Shown: positions 43,018 through 53,159 of the stretch, one piece after another
How the letters are laid out: each line of letters begins with the position of its first letter
Position numbering within the stretch: position 1 is the stretch's first letter
Assembly (NCBI GenBank): GCA_037042185.1
Contig: JAXQJY010000031.1
Location: 1,736,001-1,800,000 of the forward strand
Length of the DNA stretch: 64,000 nucleotides
Direction of reading: 5' to 3'
DNA from: Sordariomycetes sp. S80-01Y
Taxonomy: Eukaryota; Ascomycota; Sordariomycetes
The notes under the pieces: model-generated
Told to the model about the DNA's origin: nothing
Seen by the model: the letters and a program-made list of their open reading frames with translations, nothing else
Database searches by the model: none
Position numbers and translations under genes: made by a program

Positions 43018-44790
43018 CTATCCCCTTCTCTCAACAGCGGTGGTAATACCTTCACTCGTCAATTCGATGCTGTCGTCAGCATCGTCCCATCCCTCGCGCT
43101 CGTCCTTGGGCATCCTCACAAAGGCAAAGTCCAGCACCAGGGCCGCCACCGCTACGCCCGCGCCAAAGTACAGAGCAGCCTTATACCCACTCACCAAATC
43201 CCCAATCTCGTGCCCCTTGGCGACCTGAGACTCGATCGTTCCAGCGAAGCCAAGGCCAAGACTGTTCCCGTAGAGGTTAAGCGTCCCGATAAGACTCCCG
43301 GCCACGCCTTGGTGCTTTCGGCCGACGCTGTTGCTGGCGATGAGCTGGGCGGCGATGTAGACGAAGTCAGGGCAGAAGCTGGATACGACCAGCGAGGGGA
43401 AGGCCTGCGCCCAGTACGTCTGCTCGACGGGCATCGAGGCGAGCAGCACGTTGGACAGTATCACGGTGCTCACCCCCAAGCCCAGAATCCACTGCGCCGC
43501 AACCCTGGGAACGAGCCATGCGGCCAGCGCCACGGAGGCCACGGCACCGATGCCGAATGGAATGAAGTTGACGCCCGTCTGCAGCACTGACGTATGCCGC
43601 AGGACCTGCTGCCACGAGATGTTGTACCAGAGAGAGATGCCCAGGCCCATGTAAGTCAGGAGCACGACGAAGATGAGGGCCGCAAAGGTCGGCGTGCGGA
43701 AGATGTTGAGGGGCATGATGGGCTCCGCGGCGTAGTACTTCTCCCAGAACAGAAAGGCGGCGAAGAAGACGACAGAAATGATCAGGCATGCGATTTCGTA
43801 AGGCTGGTGCCATCCCACTGCCGGCGCTTGACTGTGAGCTGGTCAGTACGAGACACGGGAAGGGGCACGATGTTGGAGGGTGGATGACGTACTTCCAGAC
43901 CACGTTGAATATGATGAGACTTCCGAGACCAAGAACGGCTCCGACGTAATCGATCTTTCCGTCTTTATCCACCGGCGTCTCTTTTGGGAGGAGATAGGCC
44001 AAGATGGCCGTCAGGATGGCAGACGCTCCAGCCTACAACGGTGAGTTCACAGAAGGCTATCTCGGGTCACGTCGACTTACCATGAGAACAAACACCCACT
44101 TCCAATCAGTCATCTCCGTGAAGACTCCAGCTAGCAACGCACCAATGACACCGCCGATTGGCGGGCTCGCAGCAAAGAAGCCGAGGGTCACGTTCCTCGA
44201 CTTGCCAGGCGGCGTCATTGTGGTGATGGTAGCCACGGCGTTGGGCATAAAGGTACCGCCCCCGATCCCCGTCATGGCTCGCATTGCAATGAAGGAGACA
44301 TAAGTAGTAGCGAAGGCATTGGCCAGTGAGAAGATGGTGAAGAGCAGAGCCCCGACGAGCACCATCCTGTGGTGGCCGTAGATGGCCCCGAGCCGACCGG
44401 TGATGAGCACGAAGGCTCCTTGAGTCAAGCTTTGAATTGTCAGTTTTGACATTCCTGGCACGGATACGTGGAAGAAACGCACGGGTATGACGCTGCCATC
44501 CAGTTTGCCTGCCCGGCACCAACCTCTCGGCCAAGAGCCGCGCTCAGGGCCAGGCCGCCGGCATAGGTGACGAAGTTGGAGATGAACTGGACGACATTGA
44601 CGAGGACCACGAAAGTAGTCACGAGAAACCTCGTCTTGGGTGTCGTGGTGGTCGTGGGAGCAGCCTCGAAGAGACGTCGAGCGGGGCCCGTTGGCGGTGA
44701 GTTGCTTGGCTCGGGCGGGAGGGCAGCAAGCAGAGGGGGAGCGGCGAGGAGGGAGACTGCCGGTGCAGTCTCGACAGTTGTGGTGGCCAT
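43018..44790 (-). CDS. MFS multidrug-type transporter (DHA2-like)
   Basis: Four exons, 44790-44483, 44429-44081, 44032-43893 and 43831-43018, give 536 residues; introns of 53, 48 and 61 bases all join in phase (AASYP/LTQGAF, FVLM/AGAS, VVWN/QAPAVGW). The N-terminal 50 residues are Thr/Pro/Ala-rich. Motif A-like GRLGAIYGHHR lies between helices 2 and 3; motif C-like GFFAASPPIGGVIGALLAG marks antiporters. About 14 helices can be counted, as in DHA2 drug:H+ antiporters. It is divergent from the TauD gene and may export a substrate or product of that block. Substrate unknown. Confidence 0.85.
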
Positions 44791-44984
44791 GGTATGCGTG
44801 AGGTGATAATCCAAAGTCTGTTCTACAGATGAATGCAGCCTGAGGGTAAGAGAGGCGAAGACAACAGGTGAAAGCGCGGGCATCGAAGTGCCCGTCTGCC
44901 TCCCCGGTGCCGGACCCCATACTATCGGGAAAGCCGTAGTGGGTATCTCCGCTCCGTGTGCCGGAGGGGCATCCCGGGGCTGCT

Positions 44985-45001
44985 CCGGAGTGAAACTCCG
45001 G
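44985..45001. promoter_or_regulatory. Inverted repeat CCGGAGT-GAA-ACTCCGG, possible zinc-cluster regulator site
   Basis: Perfect 7-base arms with a 3-base centre; the outer triplets form CCG-N11-CGG, the everted spacing used by some Zn2Cys6 activators. It lies 195 bases upstream of the MFS start. Binding is inferred from pattern only. Confidence 0.35.
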
Positions 45002-45321
45002 GACTCATTAAAGAAGCACCGCAGGGGCAGCGTTATTGGTCGTCCCTCGCGGTGTCGGAGTACCAAGAGTGCTGAGGTAGCTCACCATTCTGGCAAAGAG
45101 CGGTCGCTTACTGCTCGATCCAATCCACTTACACCGTTTGCGCTTCGAGGCCACCTGGCACCGGAACGACACGTAACAGCACGCTCATCAGAGCATGCAG
45201 GCGGATGGCGATATCTGCAAGGCACTTGTATTTCAATGAGACTAGCGATAGGCTATTAAGCTTACACTTCTATGCTTAGTCAAGTAAAATCTGAAAGCAA
45301 TCCGCCAGCTGCAGTCATAGG

Positions 45322-45333
45322 TATAAAGGGGGC
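45322..45333 (+). promoter_or_regulatory. TATA-type core TATAAAGGGGGC
   Basis: The same 12 bases occur at 48629-48640 upstream of the sugar carrier. Here it lies about 480 bases before the TauD start codon, implying a long leader or an unseen upstream exon if it is used. Confidence 0.35.
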
Positions 45334-45803
45334 CAATAAATGCGCAACAATGCGCCCGCCAAACCTGGCCAAAAAGAGGTATTAATACACAAGCACGTTT
45401 GGAACGGCTATCGGGGCGATGACGACTGCAGTAGTTGCTGCGATCTCATCACGCATCCTCAAAGGCGCAGTCTTCGCGTTGCTCAATGTCGCCGTTGATG
45501 GCGTGATCCGGGACCCAGATAACCTCAACGCCCACAAGGATGATAGCACCGAGAGTCGGGTCACAAGTACGACAATTGAACGACATCATCGATGTAGATT
45601 GGTATGACGATGAGTTGCCTGCCTGTTTCTATTGGAGAATCTTGATCTCGCAATTCTGTTGACAGGTCATGCAATTGCGGTTTCGGCTCCGGGTCAAGTC
45701 CCAAGCCAGGACATAAAAGAACCCCCCGGATCTGCCCCAGAAACGAAGAAGCAAAGAATCACGCCAAGATCCAGCTCTAATTTGCCCTACGTATTCACGC
45801 ATC

Positions 45804-47024
45804 ATGGCCCCATCCGCTATCGAGACCCAGACTGAGGTCAAGCCTCAGAGCTACAAGCTCAGCCTCGGCAACTACAAGGACATCGACACCACCCGTGTCA
45901 ATAGAGACGTTGAAGAAGGGAAGACTGGGGAAGTTCCAGCCAAGGTACGATTTATGAAGGTTTTTACATGGCCCGATACTCATCTCATATTGATAGTATC
46001 CCAACTACCTACCCACGTGGAACCCCGACCAGAAGTACCCTCCATTGACCGAGTTCGAGCATTACGAACACGGTAAAGATGCCGATACTTCATACAATAA
46101 CCTTCTCCCCCAAGGCACAAAAGTCACAGACCTCACTCCCTCCATCGGCACAGAAGTCCGCGGCGTCCAGCTGAGCTCCCTCTCCAACGCCGGCAAGGAC
46201 GAACTCGCCCGCTTCGTCGCCCAACGCAAGGTCGTCGCCTTCCGCGGCCAAGACTTCGCTGACCTCCCTATCGGCAAAGCTCTTGAGTTCGGGAGCTACT
46301 TTGGCCGTCATCACATCCATCCCACCTCCGGGTCGCCGGAAGGCTTCCCGGAGGTTCACCTCGTCCACCGCGGAGCGCAGGACCAGGGACACAAGACGTT
46401 TTATCAGACCAGAACCAGCTCAACGGCTTGGCATTCTGACGTCTCCTACGAGAAGCAGCCACCGGGCACTACATTTCTGTACATTCTCGACGGACCGGAT
46501 ACCGGCGGCGATACGCTCTTCGTTGATGCCGTCACTGCTTACAAGCGGCTGAGTCCGTTGTTCCAAGAGCGACTTCATGGGCTCAAGGCTACTCATTCTG
46601 GTATTGAGCAGGTCAACGCCGCGGCTGCGAGGGGCAGCATCAAGAGGCGGGAGCCTGTCGTCAACGAGCACCCCATCGTGCGCACCCACCCAGCCACCGG
46701 TGAGAAGGCGCTGTACGTGAACAGCCAATGTAAGTGTCCTTGACTCTCCGTTCGACCCACGCTAACAGATCCCAAGTCACCCGCGACATTGTCGGCTTGA
46801 AGAAGGAAGAGTCAGACGCCCTCCTCAAGTTCCTCTACGACCACCTCGCATACGGCGCCGATTTCCAAGCCCGCGTCAAGTGGGAGCCCGGCACCGTCGT
46901 TGTCTGGGACAACAGGGTCACGCAGCACTCTGCCTTGATTGACTGGGAGAACGGGCAGCGGAGACATCTGGCTCGCATCACGCCGCAGGCTGAGCGACCG
47001 TATGAGACGCCTTTCGGGCAATGA
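45804..47024 (+). CDS. TauD/TfdA-family Fe(II)/2-oxoglutarate dioxygenase
   Basis: Exons 45804-45944, 45997-46729 and 46777-47024 give 373 residues; introns of 52 and 47 bases join in phase (AK/YPNYL and NSQF/TRDIV). The family uses 2-oxoglutarate and oxygen to hydroxylate substrates such as taurine, other sulfonates or alkyl sulfates, releasing sulfite or sulfate. The iron ligands are His193 and Asp195 (WHSDVSYE) and His342 (VTQHSALIDW); the 2-oxoglutarate Arg is in RRHLARITP. AFRGQDFADL and GGDTLFVDA are also typical. Yeast Jlp1 has the same fold and role. The neighbouring hydrolase and carriers suggest a small catabolic block. Confidence 0.88.
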
Positions 47025-47329
47025 CTTTTCCTTTAGAGACTTTGCGATGAACACTAAGCAGTAGCGATGATTTGAAATCAATAAAAATGCAATTTTTTCG
47101 AGACTCCCCTTCAAGCATGCTAAGCCAAGTTTGTAGCTTCGCTTGACATGACGTTGCTGTGGACTCTACGCCCTTTCGTTAACATGGTCGAAGTGGTTCC
47201 ACCAGAACGCGTCGAAAGATACAAAACCCTTCCTAGATCATTCATTGCAGGGCTCATGAGGTAGGATTCAGAAACACAGTTCTATTGCAACATAACTTTT
47301 ACAAACTCACAGAGTTGACTGCTGCCAAG
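47025..47329. other. Short intergenic stretch
   Basis: 305 bases between tandem genes; contains the TauD 3' end (AATAAA near 47080) and the hydrolase promoter. Confidence 0.4.
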
Positions 47330-48175
47330 ATGGAGCCCCTGGCAACGAACCAAGTATTGGTCAACAACGCCCGCATAGCCTACAACGTCCTGGGCTCGGG
47401 CGAACCCATCGTCCTCCTCCATGGAACACCTTCTTCGTCTCTCATCTGGCGCAACATTGCCCCGAGGCTTGTCTCCGCCGGCTACAAGGTCCATCTTTAC
47501 GACCTCCTCGGCTATGGGCTATCCGAACGGCCCGCCAACCCCGATGTCGACACCTCGATATCCGGCCAAGTTCCGGTCCTTGAGAGTCTCCTAGACTACT
47601 GGAAGATACAGGATGCTCACATAGTCGCCCACGACATCGGCGGCGCTGTCGCCCAGAGACTGGGTGTATTCCATCCTGAGAGGGTGCGGACGCTGACGCT
47701 GATCGACTGTGTCTCGTTCGACAGCTACCCTTCCAAGCGTACGAGGCAGCAAATGGAAAAGGGCCTTGAAGCTCTCATTAAAGCCCCTGACGAAGAACAC
47801 AAAGCTCATTTCCGCGAGTGGCTCCTCTCCGCGGTCTACCACAAGGGCAAGTTCGCCGCTAGCAGCCTTGACACCTTCTTGAGTTACATTTCTGGTCCAA
47901 TCGGTCAAGTCAGTATCTTCCAGCATCAGATCCGTCACTATGATCCAAGGCACACCATGGAAGTCGCCGAGAGGCTGCCGGAGTTGGGGAGGAAACCAGT
48001 GCAATTGATCTGGGGCAAGCACGACATATGGCAGGTCACAGACTGGGCTGAAAAGCTGCACGAGGCTATTCCTGGTAGTCATCTGCACATACTGGATGAG
48101 TGTGGGCACTTTTCTCCGGAAGATCAACCAGAGAAGATCTCAGAATTACTGTTGTCGTTTGCTCGTAGTGGATGA
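47330..48175 (+). CDS. Alpha/beta-hydrolase of the dehalogenase/epoxide hydrolase type
   Basis: A 281-residue intronless enzyme. The oxyanion-hole motif is LLHGTPSSSLIW (from about 29); YDLLGYGLSERP follows. The nucleophile elbow reads IVAHDIGGAVAQRLG, placing Asp102 where haloalkane dehalogenases and epoxide hydrolases have it, rather than the Ser of esterases. The catalytic His is at about 260 in DECGHFSPEDQPEKI. A helical cap lies between about 130 and 200. The chosen ATG has an AAG context; the 15 codons upstream in frame lack an ATG. It probably acts with the TauD enzyme and carrier beside it; substrate unknown. Confidence 0.85.
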   Translation: MEPLATNQVLVNNARIAYNVLGSGEPIVLLHGTPSSSLIWRNIAPRLVSAGYKVHLYDLLGYGLSERPANPDVDTSISGQVPVLESLLDYWKIQDAHIVAHDIGGAVAQRLGVFHPERVRTLTLIDCVSFDSYPSKRTRQQMEKGLEALIKAPDEEHKAHFREWLLSAVYHKGKFAASSLDTFLSYISGPIGQVSIFQHQIRHYDPRHTMEVAERLPELGRKPVQLIWGKHDIWQVTDWAEKLHEAIPGSHLHILDECGHFSPEDQPEKISELLLSFARSG

Positions 48176-48727
48176 ATAGCCAGGATAAATTACAAACTCT
48201 TCGCCCCCGATGCCCTCACTGGAGTGGCCAATATAAGAACATACAGGTATTCCTGCGTTTCGTGAAATCAATAGTCTTATTACAGGCGAATGGTGATTTT
48301 CGTCGAGCACCTCTGCGAGTCAGCCCACGTGGTCATGCGGACCGGATCCCGCCCAGCGAGATCCTGCACCACAATCATGTACCCCAGACCGCGAGATCCG
48401 CCCCTTCCCCAAACCTACAAGGATATTCTCCACTTTACAAAGACGTGATTCTGGGGAATCATGATGGAATAGCATTTCCGCAAACTCGACCTTGTGCTGG
48501 CGACCAATGGTGTTGACTGCTCTTGCGGGCGACATCCGGCACTATCACATAGTTTACGGATCTCGAAGACACTGGAGAGGCTATCCTCATCCTTTCACCC
48601 ATGGCCTTCGAGGGCTTGCGATTGTAGTTATAAAGGGGGCGGCGGCTCCTCGTCGTATCGGCTGTCGAAAGTAACCATCTTGACTGCCTACGTGAGCCAA
48701 AGTCGGGTTCAGAAGAAGGCAGAGACA
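48176..48727. promoter_or_regulatory. Promoter region of the sugar-type carrier
   Basis: 552 bases with the TATA box described separately; no gene seen. Confidence 0.45.
48629..48640 (+). promoter_or_regulatory. TATA box of the sugar-type carrier (TATAAAGGGGGC)
   Basis: A good TATA box 88 bases from its end to the start codon of the carrier. Identical in 12 bases to the element at 45322. Confidence 0.55.
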
Positions 48728-50505
48728 ATGGGTATCTTTGCCAAGTTCCGGTACTTCAACAAAACCCTAAGCCTCGCCTGCGGCTTGATCGCCGTGTCGA
48801 CCTTCAACTATGGCTTCGACAACCAAGCCTTCGCCAGTACCCAGGCTATGGACGCCTTTGCCCAAAAGTTCGGCGTGTACGACGAGTCCACTGGGACTTG
48901 GGGTATTGAGCCGTACTGGCTCTCGCTTTTCAACAGTCTGAACTACATTGGCTTTGCCGCTGGTGAGCTGTCCGCCCAATGAGGGTATCCTTGGAGCGAA
49001 TGCTGACCGCCCGAGGCGTCTTGATCGGTAGCGAGGTGTCTTCTAGGTTTGGCCGTCGGTGGTGTATTTACACTATGAGCTTCTACGCTCTAATCACCGC
49101 TACAATCTGTGTCACTGCGAACAGCAAGGAGCAAATCATGGCTGGTCGGATCCTCAATTACGTATACGTTGGCATGGAGCTGGCAGTTGTACCAGTCTTT
49201 CAGTCCGAGATCGGTACGAGCCCCTAATCCCGTGTGAACGACAAAGCTGATCACAGCGTAGTACCCGCGCAGGCGCGTGGTTTCATGGTGGGATCATACC
49301 AATTCTCTCTCGTTATTGGCGGCATGGTCATCAACTCCGTGTGCTTCGGCACCTCTACCCTCCCTGACGAGCGAGCCTTCCGCATCCCCTTCGGCCTGTT
49401 CTACATTGTACCCACCATTGTCCTCATCGGCACTTACTTCATCCCCGAGTCGCCTCGGTGGCTGCTCCGCAAGGGCAAGGAAGAGGCCGCTCGCCAGAAT
49501 TTGGAGCGTCTCCGCAAAGGGGCCTACACGGATGAGGAAATTGACAGTGAGTTTCGCGAGCTGAAGTTCTCGTTGGAGCATGGAGTTGAGCAGGGGAAGT
49601 TCAAGGAGCTATTCCGGGGAGTCAACCTCAAGAGGACGGGGATCGCCATTGTGACCAACATACTTCAGCAGGCTAGTGGTCAGGCCTTTACTTCGCAATA
49701 CGGAGCGATCTACGTCAAAAGTCTAGGGACGCTCAACCCGTTTGCCTTCAACCTGATGCAGGCGGGCTTCAACGGTATTACGCTGCTCTGCATCTTACTC
49801 TGGACCGACACCCTCGGCCGGCGGTACGCTTCCTTCCATTTCCCCCTTATACCGATACATTCGCTAAAGAAATATAGAACGCTTCTTTTTGCTTCGTCGG
49901 TGCTCATGGCAGCAGCAATGACAACCATGGGTGGACTTGGTATTCAGGAGCCCGTGCCGGACCTCCGCAAGAATGGCATCATCAGCATGATTGCGATCTT
50001 TAGCGTTGGTTTCTGCGTCGGCTGGGCTCCTCTCTGCTACGTCGTCACCAGCGAGGTCGCATCATTACGCTTGCGAGACTTGACCGCGCGCCTCGCCTTC
50101 TTCGTCAATGTTGCAACCAAGTGCGTACCTCCCCCCCCTCTCTGTTGATTCGCGTCGACCCCGAAACTAACTATGCTCCGCAGCTTTTGTGTCAACTTCG
50201 CCATCCCCTACCTTATATACGACGAGTACGCCGGTCTCAACAGCAAGGTCGGCTTCATCTTCGGGTCGATCATGCTGTGCTCAATCGCCTTTATCTACTT
50301 CTGCGTCCCGGAGTGCAAGGGCAAGTCGTTGGAGCAGGTCGAGTACCTGTTCAACCAGGGTGTGCCGCTCAGGCGCTTTGGTGGGACTGACGCTAGAGAG
50401 ATGATGGGCGTCGAGATGACGGCTGAGATGGGCGAGAAGGGCGTTGCTGTTGTCCAGGTTGAGACGCAGGAGGACGGGAAGGATCGAGAACGAGACATTG
50501 TTTGA
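48728..50505 (+). CDS. Sugar-porter family MFS transporter
   Basis: Five exons, 48728-48962, 49016-49213, 49262-49823, 49878-50120 and 50184-50505, give 519 residues; all phases agree. The 54-base intron 49824-49877 has no stop and could be overlooked. Sugar-porter hallmarks are RFGRRW after helix 2, PESPRWLLRKGKEEAA after helix 6, GFNGITLLCILLWTDTLGRR, and PECKGKSLEQVEYLF after helix 12; twelve helices can be counted. It would import a sugar or sugar-like acid through the plasma membrane by H+ symport. It closes the TauD-hydrolase block and shares its TATA element with the TauD promoter. Confidence 0.9.
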
Positions 50506-50630
50506 GGACGTAAATTTGTCACAGAAGAGTACTAGATGGTGTATACATCGTTTCGCTGTAATACCAAGTCCATAACTATGTTCCTACAGTCCATTATCTC
50601 CAATTTCTCCACCCACTCGAGTAAGATGGC

Positions 50631-52026
50631 TCAAATTGCACCGTTCATCCAGGCAGCAGCACCGCCAAACAAGGCGCCCATAGCAACAGCAGCGCTGACC
50701 TGCGGAGCAGCCTGCGTGCTCTCTGGGCTAGTCCCAGTGGCTGACTCCGTCGGAGCCATGACACCGCTCGTCAATGGAATGCCGCCGTCAGAAGCAGTGG
50801 AAGCACCCGAGAACGCGGGCGAGGTGGTTGACGGGTTCGGGGTGGTGGCATCACCGGTGGCGTCAGGGTTCAGAACACTGTCAAAGTTGATATGTCAGAA
50901 GAGCTAGCTCGAGATGAGGTGGTATCAAGGACAGGAAATTGGGGGACGTGGGCGACGTGACAACGTACCGGTCAATGACATGTACCACACCATTGGCAAT
51001 CAAGACATCCGGCATGATAACCCTCGCACTATCCACAAACACATCCTCTCCAATAATCGAAATGTCCACATCCTCTCCGTTCGCGGTCGTCAACGAGCCG
51101 TTCATCAAGGAACTCGAATAGCCAACCGTGCCCGCGATGACGTGGTACCCCAGGATATTGCCAAGGTCTTCAGTGCTGAGCTCACCAATAAGAGAACCAA
51201 TGGCGGCGAAGGCATCGTTTGAGGGAGCGAAGACCGTAATATTCTCCATCATGTCCAAGCTGCTGCCCAAGTCGGCCTCTGTAAGAGCCCCAGCGACGGC
51301 AGTGAGGTTGGCGTTGGAGGCAGTGTAGGTCAGATTCTGGGGAATGCTCAACACGGAATCAATGACATGAATGACGCCGCCGGAGAAGGCAATGTCCTGC
51401 ATGAATGGGTCAGCTGTGTCTATACCGAAGTTGCATTAGGCGAAGGGCCTCACCGCTTGCGTCACAGAGGACATCTCTCGAGAGGCGCTGTAAATGTTGA
51501 CGTTTCCATCATCACTGACCACCTCAACAACCTGCCCACCCGTTACATTCGCGTATGTACTATTGTCCAATAGGGTTGGCACAAAGCTCGGCGTGTTGGT
51601 GATGTTATCAGCATAGTACGTGCCGTTGAGCACGTGGTACTGCAGGACAGCTTGGACTAGGCCAGGGTCCATCATCACCATGTCCTGGACTTGGGAGTTG
51701 TTGAGGAAGGTGTTCAGAGCATTGTTGTCCGGAGCGAGGATAGTGATGTTCGATGCATTGGACACCGCGTCTAGGATGGTGGGATTAGAAGACAGGAGGC
51801 CTGTTCCTGTCAGCGAGATACCAAGACTGTTCGGGCTCTATAGAAAGAATTCTCAAGTGACTGTAGTCACCAAAAGATTGGGGTAAATAGGGTACTGACC
51901 GCTGAGGACGCTGAGGGTTGAGTTGTTGGCGTCCAGGACGTCGGCGAGGCTGGCATCGTTGCCCGATCCGCCATCATTCTGGGCCAAAGCAAGACCCAGG
52001 AAGAGGGAAACACACGAGAGCTTCAT
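50631..52026 (-). CDS. Secreted fasciclin (FAS1) protein, probably GPI-anchored
   Basis: Four exons, 52026-51900, 51800-51454, 51396-50969 and 50877-50631, give 382 residues; introns of 99, 57 and 91 bases join in phase. A signal peptide (MKLSCVSLFLGLALAQ) precedes two FAS1 domains: domain 1 with ITILAPDNNALNTFL and LQYHVLNGTYYA, domain 2 with ITVFAPSNDAFAAIG, LGYHVIAGTVGY and NGVVHVIDRVLNP. A Ser/Thr/Pro stalk and a C-terminal hydrophobic tail (VSAAVAMGALFGGAAAWM) suggest a GPI anchor. Many N-glycosylation sites. FAS1 proteins mediate adhesion to surfaces or cell wall. Confidence 0.9.
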
Positions 52027-53159
52027 GTTGGTGCTGGTGGAGTGCTGGATTCACGTAATTTTTCTCGGGAGGTTTGGTTGGAGCTGATGAAGGATCTCTA
52101 AAGGTGAGGTACACGGGACATGCACAGCATATAAAGGAGACGAGAGGTCAATCAAAGCTTCATTCACCGATGTTGTAATAGACTCCTCTGTGACATGGAG
52201 AGCTCAATTGCCCAGGCACTGCGCCAGCTACTGACGGGCTGCCATTGACCAATAGCTGTGTATCCTCGGTCAACCTTACCGTAAGCGTCGAGGACCCTTC
52301 GAGGTGAAGCAAAGTCTATGACTCGATGACCCAGGATTAAGCTTGTTTCCCACCCCCTCTCACGTCAAAGAATGGCCAGAACTAGCCCTAATGGAGGGTG
52401 GCCCGGCAGGTATAGTGTTGGTGGACGCGTGGGCATTCGTGATGTGGTGTGGGCGGGCGTTAGATTGATGGTCTGGGGAAAGGTTTGGAGTTGGGCGATC
52501 TTTGGGACTAGTGCTAGTCTTCCGGATCTCAACCGCGCTGACTGACTGCTTGGTCACCAAATGTGCGGAGACCAAGCACGCCTCGAAATACCATGGCCAG
52601 ATGGAGGTCAAGTGTGTATAATCGAGTGAGATGACTAGGATATGTGTTTTCCAATGAGTCTCATGTCGAACAAGATGTTGCAATGTCGCGAAGCGAGGTA
52701 GTCTCGAGTACATACACGTCGCAATGCTCCCCGGATTGTTCGTGTTGGTGGTCAGGGGGCCCGTCGGGTTGTTCGGGTAAGGCATCGTCATTGATTCTGA
52801 GCTTGAGCCAGTTTCGTCCAGATAGACGCAGCGTATGAGTGGCTTTCGAGCGAGCCTGAACATGGAGTGGCTGTGTTGAATTGGCTCGACGTCACGACTT
52901 CTGCGCCAAGACATGGGAGCAGGTGTGTGTCCGCGTGGTGGCATGGATAGACATCCGGAATGGACGCTGTGGAAATTCAGCATCGCGGCGAGAATACCAA
53001 GCGACACGACCTCGGTCCTCCAGGGTGCCCGTGTGGAGCGATTGGGTCCAGAACCCACGGCCAGCATAGCCGTTCGAAACTGCTGCGCGGACCACAAACG
53101 TCTGTCGTGCAGAGATCTTTGCAAAGCCCTCAAAAGTAGAACGTGGGTTTCTGAGAACA
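52027..53159. other. Intergenic stretch between FAS1 and cyclin H genes
   Basis: 1.1 kb with the FAS1 promoter and the cyclin H 3' end. A 267-codon antisense frame (52360-53163) overlaps the cyclin H stop codon and shows no protein-like features. Confidence 0.4.

Larger units (their letters stand above)
44791..45803. promoter_or_regulatory. Shared divergent promoter of the MFS carrier and TauD dioxygenase
   Basis: 1 kb between start codons. It contains an inverted repeat with CCG-N11-CGG spacing and a TATA-type box, listed separately. A 52-codon frame near 45340 has no recognisable features. Confidence 0.45.
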
